29,416 bases of DNA from Solobacterium sp. UBA1761 (GTDB taxonomy: Bacteria; Bacillota_I; Bacilli_A; Erysipelotrichales; Erysipelotrichaceae). Shown piece after piece: positions 1 to 6,302 of this stretch. The DNA lies in NCBI GenBank assembly GCA_002315565.1, contig DCHD01000033.1:198-29613 (forward strand). The letters are read 5' to 3'. A program made the translations under genes and the position numbers. The notes beneath the pieces are model-generated. The model did no database searches and was not told the origin of the DNA. It was given only the letters and a program-made list of their open reading frames with translations. Within the stretch, counting starts at the first letter, position 1, and every line of letters starts with the position of its first letter.

Positions 1-791
1 TCAGCCATCTTTTCGCTTGCTTCCATTGATCTGATTGCGAGGTATTCTTTAGATGGTTTAGATTCATTTACCAGCTTGATCGCATCAGCTTTAGCTTCGG
101 CCATCTTTCTGATAGCTTCAGCTTCACCCTGAGCTTCTCTGATGCGCTGTTCTTTTACAGCATCAGCTCTTAAGATTGCGGATTCTTTTTCACCTTCAGC
201 GCGGGTGATAGCTGACTGCTTTTCACCTTCTGCCTTAAGGATAGCTTCACGCTTTTCACGTTCAGCCTTCATCTGTTTTTCCATAGCTTCCTGGATTGAC
301 TTAGGTGGAGTGATGTTCTTAACTTCAACACGGGTTACTTTGATACCCCATTTGTCAGTTGCTTCATCAAGGATAGATGTAATCTGAGTGTTGATGGCAT
401 CTCTTGAAGTAAGTGTTTCATCCAGTGTCATAGAACCGATGATGTTACGTAAAGTTGTAGCTGACAGATTTTCAATAGCGGCGATTGGTCTTTCTACACC
501 ATATGCCAGAAGTTTTGGATCCATAACATAGAAGAAGACGATAGAGTCAACCATCATTGTTACGTTATCCTTTGTGATAACTGGCTGAGGTTCGAAGTCA
601 GCAACCTGTTCCTTCAATGAAACTTTCTTTGCGATTCTTTCAATGATTGGCAGTTCCAGATGAATACCGGCATTCCAGGTATCCTGATACTTACCGAATC
701 TTTCAATAACCCAGGCATTGGCCTGTGGTACTACTCTGATACATGAAATCAGAATAACAATTACTACTGCGGCAATAATTAAACCTAACAT
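1..791 (-). CDS. SPFH/Band 7 (stomatin-like) membrane protein, 3' end outside window
   Basis: The frame begins at an ATG (bases 791-789) 8 nt after AAAGGAGA and stays open to the window edge, giving the first 263 residues; the C-terminus is missing. An N-terminal membrane anchor (MLGLIIAAVVIVILISC) is followed by the SPFH core: RVVPQANAWVIERFGKY, then IHLELPII, then the VEVKNITPP segment typical of stomatin/QmcA proteins. From about residue 175 it becomes an alanine/glutamate/lysine-rich coiled coil (AEREKREAILKAEGEKQSA and repeats) ending near EYLAIRSMEASEKMA. Such proteins form large oligomeric membrane microdomain scaffolds and often control proteases. It is the last visible gene of the minus-strand operon that starts with the DUF1836 gene, 21 nt after the 98-aa gene. 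No NfeD partner is visible; one could lie beyond the edge. Confidence 0.93.
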   Translation of the reverse strand, partial: MLGLIIAAVVIVILISCIRVVPQANAWVIERFGKYQDTWNAGIHLELPIIERIAKKVSLKEQVADFEPQPVITKDNVTMMVDSIVFFYVMDPKLLAYGVERPIAAIENLSATTLRNIIGSMTLDETLTSRDAINTQITSILDEATDKWGIKVTRVEVKNITPPKSIQEAMEKQMKAEREKREAILKAEGEKQSAITRAEGEKESAILRADAVKEQRIREAQGEAEAIRKMAEAKADAIKLVNESKPSKEYLAIRSMEASEKMA

Positions 792-812
792 TTTTATTTT
801 CTCCTTTATTAT

Positions 813-1109
813 TTACATACTTGTTAAGAATATGACTAAGAACATGGCGATCAGATAGATAGCAACAGCAACCAGAGCGATACCGGTAGCTGCTTTCTTT
901 CTTTGTACAGCATTCGGTACACTTCTTGTTTCTGGTTCTTCATATCTGATGTTCTGTATTCTGTTATATTCCTGATGCCTTGTTTCGTGCTCTATTTTGA
1001 GCTTTCTGGCATCATCCAGGTCCCAGGCTGACACGCGGGCTTCATGAGCACGCTGTTTTGCCAGCCAGTCATCAGACCTGTTTTCAAACTTTTCTAAATC
1101 TTTCTGCAT
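813..1109 (-). CDS. 98-aa tail-anchored membrane protein of unknown function
   Basis: I do not recognise a family. The first 70 residues are charged and helical (MQKDLEKFENRSDDWLAKQ onward, with several KxxHE-type stretches), likely cytoplasmic or coiled coil. A single C-terminal hydrophobic segment (ATGIALVAVAIYLIAMFLVI) leaves almost no tail, so it looks like a tail-anchored protein. The start lies 3 nt after the stop of the 51-aa gene, with no good ribosome binding site of its own, which suggests translational coupling. It sits between two SPFH genes in one operon, so a role as a small partner or adaptor of the SPFH assembly is plausible but inferred from position only. Confidence 0.8.
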   Translation of the reverse strand: MQKDLEKFENRSDDWLAKQRAHEARVSAWDLDDARKLKIEHETRHQEYNRIQNIRYEEPETRSVPNAVQRKKAATGIALVAVAIYLIAMFLVIFLTSM

Positions 1110-1112
1110 ATT

Positions 1113-1268
1113 TTATACCAGCCTTTTCCCTGTGATAGCTTTCCATATGATGGCTACACATGCAAACAGTATTGTAACTTTAAGCACTGCCCATAACAGG
1201 CTTCCGGCGATACAGAATACTACATATATCAATGAACCATATATAGCAAGTAACAGTAATGTGATCAT
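1113..1268 (-). CDS. 51-aa hydrophobic membrane microprotein
   Basis: A short frame, ATG at 1268-1266 to TAA at 1115-1113, with an excellent AAGGAGG 7-8 nt upstream. The product starts MITLLLLAIYGSLIYVVFCI and continues with AGSLLWAVLKVTILFACVAI, that is two hydrophobic stretches with a short basic tail (ITGKRLV). It probably forms one long or two short membrane helices. Its ATG shares one base with the stop of the preceding 40-aa frame (TAATG) and its stop is 3 nt before the next gene, so it is embedded in the operon. The family is not recognised. The strong ribosome binding site is the main argument that it is real. Confidence 0.78.
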   Translation of the reverse strand: MITLLLLAIYGSLIYVVFCIAGSLLWAVLKVTILFACVAIIWKAITGKRLV

Positions 1269-1390
1269 TATCTATACCTCCTTATAAATCTTCTTCTATG
1301 ATGCAGACACGGATCCACATAACGTATGTGATAGAAATGTGGGCGCATCAGCCACCTGAATAATATCAGGATAATAATGAGTGTAAACAT
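1268..1390 (-). CDS. 40-aa hydrophobic/arginine-rich microprotein (putative)
   Basis: The ATG at 1390-1388 follows the stop of the prohibitin-like gene directly (TAAATG, no spacer), and the frame closes on the TAATG shared with the 51-aa gene. The product has a short hydrophobic head (MFTLIIILILFRWLMRP) and a histidine/arginine-rich tail (HHRRRFIRRYR), a one-helix membrane peptide with a strongly positive cytoplasmic end. No Shine-Dalgarno sequence is visible upstream, so translation would rely on coupling to the gene before. The fit at both ends supports it; its size and lack of a ribosome binding site are the weaknesses. The stretch could instead be a leader for the 51-aa gene. Confidence 0.55.
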   Translation of the reverse strand: MFTLIIILILFRWLMRPHFYHIRYVDPCLHHRRRFIRRYR

Positions 1391-2179
1391 TTATTTGCTC
1401 AGGTCAATGATTGTTCCACCATTGCCTGTAACTTCTGGGAGTTTACCATCCCATTTTTCAATCTTCTTATATTCAATGATTGACTGTGATAAAGATTCAG
1501 CAATTGTTCTGTTGGCAGCGGCTTCAGCTTCAGCCTTGATTTTGACTGTTTCAGCTTCTGCTTCTGCTTTAGTGATTGCTGTCTGCTTTTCAGTTTCAGC
1601 AGTCAACAGTTTCTGTTGGGCAACCTGTTTTTCTTCAATCGCATTGATGTAGGCTTCTGTGAATTCATAGTTGATGATGTTGACATCGTTCACATATAAG
1701 CCATAGCTGTTAAGCTTTTCATTAAGTCCATCAACCAGACCATCAGAGATCAGCATACGGTTTGTTACTGATTCTTCTGCTGTGTATTTAGAAGTGATAG
1801 CTTTTAATACTTCATTGACAGCAGGTATAACCAGAATGTTTTCATAGTTTGATCCGACGTTCTTGTAGATTGAATATGACTTTGTCTGATCAATTCGATA
1901 GTTAATAGCAAGCGTTGTATCTACAGTCTGAAGGTCTTTAGAGAATGCTTCAGTTTCAACTTCAAGTTTAACGATTCTGTTGTCAATTACGACGATCTCC
2001 TGAACAAATGGAACTTTTAAGTGGAAACCTTCCTGAAGAACGTTATCTTCAACCTTACCCATTGTTACTACAACACCAGTATGACCTGGCTTAATAACTA
2101 CTGCACTTGAAACCATTGTAATAATTACAGCAAGCACAGCAACTGCAATTATCGTAATTCTTTTTGCAACTTTATTCAT
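1391..2179 (-). CDS. Prohibitin-like SPFH/Band 7 protein
   Basis: This 262-residue protein has an N-terminal membrane anchor (about residues 8-30, RITIIAVAVLAVIITMVSSA), an SPFH domain from IKPGHTGVVVTMGKVEDNVL through GFHLKVPFVQEIV to the AVNEVLKAITSKYTAEES region, and a C-terminal alanine/glutamate-rich coiled coil (TEKQTAITKAEAEAETVKI). The G-H-T-G-V-V and G-F-H-L-K-P spacing resembles prohibitin and HflK/HflC more than the stomatin-like protein at 1-791. It likely forms an oligomeric membrane scaffold facing outside. It starts directly after the stop of the DUF1836 gene (TAAATG), so the two are translationally coupled. Two different SPFH proteins in one operon recall the HflK/HflC heteromeric pair, though these two are from different subgroups. 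Confidence 0.92.
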   Translation of the reverse strand: MNKVAKRITIIAVAVLAVIITMVSSAVVIKPGHTGVVVTMGKVEDNVLQEGFHLKVPFVQEIVVIDNRIVKLEVETEAFSKDLQTVDTTLAINYRIDQTKSYSIYKNVGSNYENILVIPAVNEVLKAITSKYTAEESVTNRMLISDGLVDGLNEKLNSYGLYVNDVNIINYEFTEAYINAIEEKQVAQQKLLTAETEKQTAITKAEAEAETVKIKAEAEAAANRTIAESLSQSIIEYKKIEKWDGKLPEVTGNGGTIIDLSK

Positions 2180-2707
2180 TTACATTTCTTCCAATCTGCT
2201 CAGATACTGCTGAGCCATTTTTTTATAATTGCTTGCGATATGGGCATTGACCATAATCTCAAGTGCTGTTTTCAGCTTTTCATTGCTGTTACCCATTTCC
2301 TTCATACATGAATCAATAGCTTTATTGATATCCATATCATCAATTCTATAGATAACTCTGGTAAATAAGTTGTACAGTTCACCTTCATGCATAAGGTCAT
2401 CTGTTTCATCTTCAACATCACCATTTACAAGTTTCATCAGTTCACCGATGTCTTCAATTTTCATAGCATCTTTAAGTGAATTGATCATCAGGATTCTTGC
2501 GAAGTGTTTTTCATAGTACTTCTTGTTTACTGGTCTTGCTACATAGCCTCGTTTGACCCAGTTCTGAATCACCGCCATCTCAAGTCCGGTTATCGACATT
2601 ACCTGTCCCAGGGATAAGCCATCAGTAATTTCGATCATCTTACGAAACTCAAGATAAGCGTCAATGCCTGTAAAAGTTTTGTTAGTTCCTGGTATAAGTT
2701 TGTCCAT
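2180..2707 (-). CDS. DUF1836-domain regulator
   Basis: The 175-residue protein matches the DUF1836 family of Bacillota: LSLGQVMSITGLEMAVIQNW then VKRGYVARPVNKKYYEKHFA and RILMINSLKDAMKIEDI. The TGLxxxxIQNWVKRGY segment resembles the recognition helix and wing of MerR-type winged helices, so it is probably a DNA-binding regulator; the biochemical role of the family is not established to my knowledge. It is the first gene of the SPFH operon, with ribosome binding site CAGGAGGT and a near-consensus promoter that overlaps a perfect palindrome. Autoregulation through that palindrome is a reasonable inference. Confidence 0.87.
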   Translation of the reverse strand: MDKLIPGTNKTFTGIDAYLEFRKMIEITDGLSLGQVMSITGLEMAVIQNWVKRGYVARPVNKKYYEKHFARILMINSLKDAMKIEDIGELMKLVNGDVEDETDDLMHEGELYNLFTRVIYRIDDMDINKAIDSCMKEMGNSNEKLKTALEIMVNAHIASNYKKMAQQYLSRLEEM

Positions 2708-2730
2708 ACCTTTTACCTCCTGATACTTTG

Positions 2731-2759
2731 ATTGTATCAGACAGTCATATGACTGTCAA
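2731..2759 (-). promoter_or_regulatory. Sigma-A promoter of the DUF1836/SPFH operon
   Basis: On the minus strand, TTGACA (2759-2754) is followed by a 17-nt spacer and TACAAT (2736-2731). The -35 box is perfect, the -10 has one mismatch and the spacing is ideal. The start codon is at 2707, giving a leader of about 18 nt that carries CAGGAGGT. This is among the best promoters in the window. Confidence 0.85.
2740..2757. promoter_or_regulatory. 18-bp perfect palindrome, putative operator
   Basis: The sequence GACAGTCATATGACTGTC is its own reverse complement over 18 bp. It covers most of the -35 box and the first part of the spacer of the SPFH-operon promoter, the position of a repressor operator. 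The adjacent DUF1836 protein is the natural candidate to bind it; that link is inference. Confidence 0.65.
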
Positions 2760-2775
2760 TACTTTATTGTAAATA

Positions 2776-2809
2776 TTAATAAAAGAGCACTTCTATTTAG
2801 AAATGCTCT
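2776..2809 (-). terminator. Intrinsic terminator of the lysine ABC operon
   Basis: On the minus strand, arms AGAGCA (2809-2804) and TGCTCT (2789-2784) plus an inner TTCT/AGAA pairing form a hairpin followed by TTTTATTAATATTT. It lies 21 nt after the ATPase stop codon and before the SPFH-operon promoter. Confidence 0.8.
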
Positions 2810-2830
2810 AATTATCACCTGTTTGGATAT

Positions 2831-3565
2831 TTAATGAATATTGGAATTAGCAAGGAAAGCTTTTGCTCTCTCGGTTTTAGGATTCGTGAAGAACTCTTCA
2901 GGTGAACAGTTTTCAATCACTTTACCCTGATCCATAAATATAATCCGATTTGCAACTTCTTTTGCGAAGTTCATCTCGTGAGTAACGATGACCATGGTCC
3001 TATTTTCATGAGTCAGTGACTTTATGACATTCAGCACTTCGTTGACCATTTCGGGGTCAAGCGCACTTGTCGGTTCATCAAACAAGAGAATATCCGGATT
3101 AAGCGACAACATCCTGGCAATCGCTACACGCTGTTTCTGACCGCCGGATAATGTATCGCTTTTTGCATGAATGAAATTCTCCATACCAACTTTCTTTAAG
3201 TTGTTTATGGCAATCTCTTCAGCTTCTTTCTTATTTATCTTGAGCGCTTTTCTTAACGCGATTGTACAGTTAGAAAGCACATCGAGATTCTTGAACAGAT
3301 TGAACTGCTGGAATACCATGGCAACTTTTGCACGGTACTGATTGATGTCCTTAATCTCATCAACTGATTTTCCTTCTACGATAATATCTCCGGAATCTTT
3401 CTGTTCAAGCAGATTAATCATCCTTAAACTCGTAGATTTGCCACATCCTGAAGAACCAAGAAGACAGACGATTTCACCTTTATTGATCTCAAAGTCTACA
3501 CCCTGTAAAACTTTGAGACTTCCAAATGATTTATAGACATTTTTGAATTCAATTACTTTATTCAT
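2831..3565 (-). CDS. Amino-acid ABC transporter ATP-binding protein (GlnQ/HisP family), probably lysine
   Basis: This 244-residue ATPase drives the importer made with the two genes upstream. Visible motifs are Walker A GSSGCGKST (about 37-45), the Q-loop VFQQF (84-88), signature LSGGQKQ (139-145), Walker B ILLFDEP (159-165) and the H-loop THE. The order and length match polar amino-acid transporters. I chose the ATG at 3565 because AAAGGAGG lies 5 nt upstream; an in-frame ATG 33 nt earlier has no such site. The start overlaps the permease stop by 8 nt, so translation is coupled. Substrate: the operon is led by a lysine riboswitch, which points to lysine. Confidence 0.95.
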   Translation of the reverse strand: MNKVIEFKNVYKSFGSLKVLQGVDFEINKGEIVCLLGSSGCGKSTSLRMINLLEQKDSGDIIVEGKSVDEIKDINQYRAKVAMVFQQFNLFKNLDVLSNCTIALRKALKINKKEAEEIAINNLKKVGMENFIHAKSDTLSGGQKQRVAIARMLSLNPDILLFDEPTSALDPEMVNEVLNVIKSLTHENRTMVIVTHEMNFAKEVANRIIFMDQGKVIENCSPEEFFTNPKTERAKAFLANSNIH

Positions 3566-4322
3566 CGCTGCCTCCTTTTGCCAGAACAAGATTTTCAAAA
3601 TTGGTTGCCGACTGTGGCAGAGATGTCTTGGAATGCGTCATTCTCTTTTCAATGATATTCAACACATAAGATGCAACACCTGTAAGAAACAGATATATTA
3701 GTGCAGTAATGAAGTAGGTTTCTACAAGTCGGTAGTTACTTCCGGCAATTGATTTTGTCTCAAACATCAGCTCAGTAATACTCAGAACCATCAGTACTGA
3801 ACTGTCTTTTATATTTACTATCAGTTCATTGCCTATTGATGGAAAAGCATTCAATACAGCCTGAGGAAAGACAATATTGAACATTGTCTGAATGTTGGAT
3901 AATCCGCACGACCTTGCTGCTTCTATCTGACCCTTGTCAATTGAATTGATACCTGATCTGATTATTTCTGACATATAGGCACCGGTATTTACAGACAGCA
4001 CCGTTAAGGCCGCTACAAGCGGAGTCCAATTGAACAGACTTCTTAGTGAGTAGTAAAAGAACAGTGCCTGAATCATCATTGGTGTGCCACGGAAGATATC
4101 GATGTATAGCTTACCGATATAATCTATTAACCTTTTTAGTCTTTTCTTGTATAAAGGTTCATTGAAATCCAGTTTAATAGCTCTTATGCCGCCTACAAAT
4201 AGTCCAATCACAAAACCGAACAGTGTACCAAGTATTGATAATACAAGTGTAGTTCTGATGCCTAAAAGGATAGACAGATAGTTCTTTTTAACAATGGAGA
4301 TACAAAGTTTAATAAACTCCAT
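3558..4322 (-). CDS. Amino-acid ABC transporter permease (HisM/GlnP family), probably lysine
   Basis: The 254-residue membrane protein has the usual polar amino-acid permease layout: a first helix at about 20-45 (LVLSILGTLFGFVIGLFVGG), then YIDIFRGTPMMIQALFFYY, the EAA cytoplasmic loop EAARSCGLSNIQTMFNIVFP that docks the ATPase, and a last helix near 205-225. It starts 2 nt after the stop of the solute-binding protein gene, with only GGTG as a weak ribosome binding site, and overlaps the ATPase gene by 8 nt. It is expected to work as a homodimer because no second permease gene is present. Confidence 0.95.
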   Translation of the reverse strand: MEFIKLCISIVKKNYLSILLGIRTTLVLSILGTLFGFVIGLFVGGIRAIKLDFNEPLYKKRLKRLIDYIGKLYIDIFRGTPMMIQALFFYYSLRSLFNWTPLVAALTVLSVNTGAYMSEIIRSGINSIDKGQIEAARSCGLSNIQTMFNIVFPQAVLNAFPSIGNELIVNIKDSSVLMVLSITELMFETKSIAGSNYRLVETYFITALIYLFLTGVASYVLNIIEKRMTHSKTSLPQSATNFENLVLAKGGSDE

Positions 4323-4324
4323 CT

Positions 4325-5125
4325 TTATTCACCTGCCGGCTGATCAGCAATTGCCGATTGCATGATGGCATTTCTTTCATCCTGTGAGATTGCATCAAGC
4401 GCGCTCTGTACAGCCTGAAGCAACTCACCATTTTCTTTTGAGATGGCGATTGAAACAGAGGTGTCAGCTTCAAATCCTTTGCCCTTTTCAAATGTTACAT
4501 AAGTAAGATCAGAGTTGGCTTCAGTGATGGCATTGGCAACCGGAAGTTCTGCTGTCAAAGCATCCACTTCCCCGTTCTGTAATGAGATAACCATACGAGG
4601 GTAAGAATCAAGCGGTGTCATGTGTTCTACACCGTTTATCTGATCAATACAGTCATCGTAGATAGTATTAAGCTGACCCAATACTTTATAACCGCTCAGT
4701 TCCTGAATATCAGTGATGTTTACCAGGTCTGAATTCTTATTAACGATAACTACCATGTCTGATTCATAGTATGGGGTAGTAAAGTCAACCGATTCTCTCC
4801 TGTCTGGTGTATCAGTCATACCGGCAATTATTGCATCGATATCTCCGGCATTAAGCCCGACAATCAGTGAGTCCCAGTCATATTTCTTGATTACCAGCTC
4901 TTTTCCTAAAGCATCGGCAATCCTTTGGGCAATTCTGACATCATAGCCGTCAGCATAGTCAACTTCATTGATGGCAACACCCTTTGATGAATCGTTTGTT
5001 GACCAGTTGAACGGTGCATAATCGCATTCCATCCCCACGACAAAAGTATTGGCACTATCTTCTGCACTGCCACCACAGCCAGCCAACAAAAACAACATAA
5101 TTAATAAAACAACAATCTTTTTCAT
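4325..5125 (-). CDS. Extracellular lipoprotein solute-binding protein, amino-acid family 3, probably lysine
   Basis: The 266-residue protein begins MKKIVVLLIMLFLLAGC: a lipoprotein signal with lipobox LAGC, so Cys17 would be lipidated after cleavage. The mature part has family 3 features: VGMECDYAPFNWS, GYDVRIAQRIADALGKEL, DAIIAGMTDTPDRRESVDFT and a TPYYESDMVVIV hinge region. It captures the amino acid outside the membrane and delivers it to the permease. It is the first gene behind the lysine riboswitch, which is the evidence for lysine; binding residues alone cannot separate lysine from arginine or others. The ribosome binding site GAAGG lies about 6 nt from the ATG, just after the leader terminator. 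Confidence 0.94.
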   Translation of the reverse strand: MKKIVVLLIMLFLLAGCGGSAEDSANTFVVGMECDYAPFNWSTNDSSKGVAINEVDYADGYDVRIAQRIADALGKELVIKKYDWDSLIVGLNAGDIDAIIAGMTDTPDRRESVDFTTPYYESDMVVIVNKNSDLVNITDIQELSGYKVLGQLNTIYDDCIDQINGVEHMTPLDSYPRMVISLQNGEVDALTAELPVANAITEANSDLTYVTFEKGKGFEADTSVSIAISKENGELLQAVQSALDAISQDERNAIMQSAIADQPAGE

Positions 5126-5140
5126 AAGACCTTCTTTCTA

Positions 5141-5171
5141 ATAAAAATCGTATGCTATTACACATACGATC
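5141..5171 (-). terminator. Riboswitch-controlled intrinsic terminator
   Basis: On the minus strand, ATCGTATG (5171-5164) and CATACGAT (5155-5148) form an 8-bp stem followed by a run of five T and TATT. It lies 15 nt before the solute-binding-protein ATG, between aptamer and gene. Its loop and 3' arm can instead pair with the end of the aptamer (5195-5185), the classic antiterminator arrangement. Confidence 0.88.
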
Positions 5172-5184
5172 AAAGTCAGTACTT

Positions 5185-5345
5185 ATGCAATAGCGCCTCT
5201 TCTTGCGAAGGAGTACTACAGGTATTCCCTGTAATCCCACATCAGTTCCATGCCTGTTACTGACATTCGGCGATGATTGCCTTTCATTAAGTTCATTGCA
5301 TGCCTGCTCACTTAACTACTCTTCTGCACCGCTACCTCTATATTC
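5185..5345 (-). ncRNA. Lysine riboswitch (L box) aptamer
   Basis: Read on the minus strand, the leader carries the conserved L-box elements in order: ATAGAGGTAGC, AGAAGAGTAG, AATGAAAGGC, ATCGCCGAA, then hairpins GTCAGT...ACTGAT, TACAGG-GAATA-CCTGTA and CTTC-GCAA-GAAG, and finally AGGCGCTAT, which closes P1 with the initial ATAG. The same series is seen in the B. subtilis lysC leader. Lysine binding would stabilise P1, free the terminator at 5141-5171 and switch off the ABC importer. Without lysine, GCUAUUGCAUA (5195-5185) can pair with UGUGUAAUAGC (5165-5155; 11 pairs, two of them G-U) and break the terminator. Confidence 0.93.
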
Positions 5346-5362
5346 GATTTTTATTGGTTTAA

Positions 5363-5391
5363 TTAAAACATATAAATTCTAATATGACAAT
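5363..5391 (-). promoter_or_regulatory. Promoter of the lysine riboswitch operon
   Basis: On the minus strand, TTGTCA (5391-5386), a 17-nt spacer and TTTAAT (5368-5363) stand just after the HAD gene stop. Transcription would start near 5356, immediately before the aptamer. There is no terminator between the HAD gene and this promoter, so some readthrough into the leader is possible. Confidence 0.7.
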
Positions 5392-5396
5392 GAGAT

Positions 5397-6008
5397 TTAT
5401 ATTTTAATTCCGAGTTCTTTTAGATCTTCAATTAATTTCTTCTGGTCTCTGTAATAGACAACACCATGAATTCCACACAGCATTGCTGCTTCAACGTTGA
5501 ATGGTACATCATCAATAAATACTGATTCTTCTGCCACAATATCTGCATCATTTAAAACATACTGATATATCTCTTTTTCTGGCTTCATCATTTTTATTTT
5601 TGCTGAAATATAGGTCTTGTCAAAGTATCTGCTCACTTTTAGATTTGGCCAGTATTCTTTCTGTCTAAGTGATGTATTTGAAAGAAGGATTATCTGATAG
5701 CCATTCTTCTTGAGTTTTGAAAGAAGTTCCTCCATGCCCGGAATTTCATATGACCATTTATTCCATTCGAATATCAGTTCATGGGCATATTTGTGCAGTC
5801 TTTCAGGAAGATTTGCACATGCTCTTTCATATAATCCCTGTTCATCAAGATATCCTCTATCCATCATTGGCCAGCCAACTGAAAGATAAGTTTCTCTCAT
5901 CAGCAGTTTTTCATCTTCGGGATTATCCAGATTCAGTTTGGACATAAATTCATTTCTGGAGAAGTGAATGAGCACACATCCCATATCAAAAATAACATTT
6001 TTAATCAT
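5397..6008 (-). CDS. HAD-superfamily hydrolase, subfamily IA (YihX-like)
   Basis: This 203-residue soluble phosphatase-type protein has HAD motif I as FDMGCVLI with nucleophile Asp8; the position two residues on is Gly instead of Asp, as in YihX-like FDxGNV proteins. Motif II is LLSNTS, the motif III lysine lies in MKPEKEIYQ and motif IV is VFIDDVPFNVEAA. A helical cap sits between motifs I and II (about 15-95). A sugar phosphate or similar small phosphate ester is a likely substrate; the exact one cannot be told. No Shine-Dalgarno sequence precedes the ATG (GTAGAATATAAGT), so the message may be leaderless or weakly translated. It is separate from the lysine operon, which has its own promoter. 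Confidence 0.9.
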   Translation of the reverse strand: MIKNVIFDMGCVLIHFSRNEFMSKLNLDNPEDEKLLMRETYLSVGWPMMDRGYLDEQGLYERACANLPERLHKYAHELIFEWNKWSYEIPGMEELLSKLKKNGYQIILLSNTSLRQKEYWPNLKVSRYFDKTYISAKIKMMKPEKEIYQYVLNDADIVAEESVFIDDVPFNVEAAMLCGIHGVVYYRDQKKLIEDLKELGIKI

Positions 6009-6263
6009 ACTTATATTCTACATATTTTATCTGGAATGTTTATTTATTGTTTAATCATAAATTACCCGCCAATGCAATTGATGCGACAGCTTATAGAAGA
6101 GTATTATATTCTCGTTGTTCGCTGGATTATTCATTTGTGCTTAATCTTATATCAGCATTATCTTTGAATATGGTGAAGAACTTCAGATTGAATCTGATTA
6201 AACCATCAAATGCCAATCTGGAGATATATTGAAATATACAGAAGAAGAAAACGCATAAAAGAT
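6009..6263. other. Intergenic region, no supported gene
   Basis: About 255 AT-rich bases between the HAD gene and the terminator of the ABC/FtsX gene. A plus-strand open frame (6047-6232) exists but has only a TTG start, no ribosome binding site and no recognisable product. AGATAAAAT about 17 nt before the HAD start may be its -10 box. Confidence 0.5.
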
Positions 6264-6288
6264 AAATGCCATTGAACCAATGGCATTT
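6256..6288 (-). terminator. Intrinsic terminator after the ABC/FtsX gene
   Basis: Arms AAATGCCATTG (6264-6274) and CAATGGCATTT (6278-6288) form an 11-bp stem with a 3-nt loop. On the minus strand it is followed by ATCTTTTATG, and it lies 14 nt after the ABC/FtsX stop. On the plus strand it also ends in T residues, so it may work both ways. Confidence 0.8.
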
Positions 6289-6302
6289 TTAATTGAGCTC
6301 TA

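Noticed and set aside
6047..6232. Plus-strand open frame of about 61 codons between the HAD and ABC/FtsX genes
   Set aside because: Only a TTG start, no ribosome binding site and no recognisable product. It might be a remnant, but nothing supports that.
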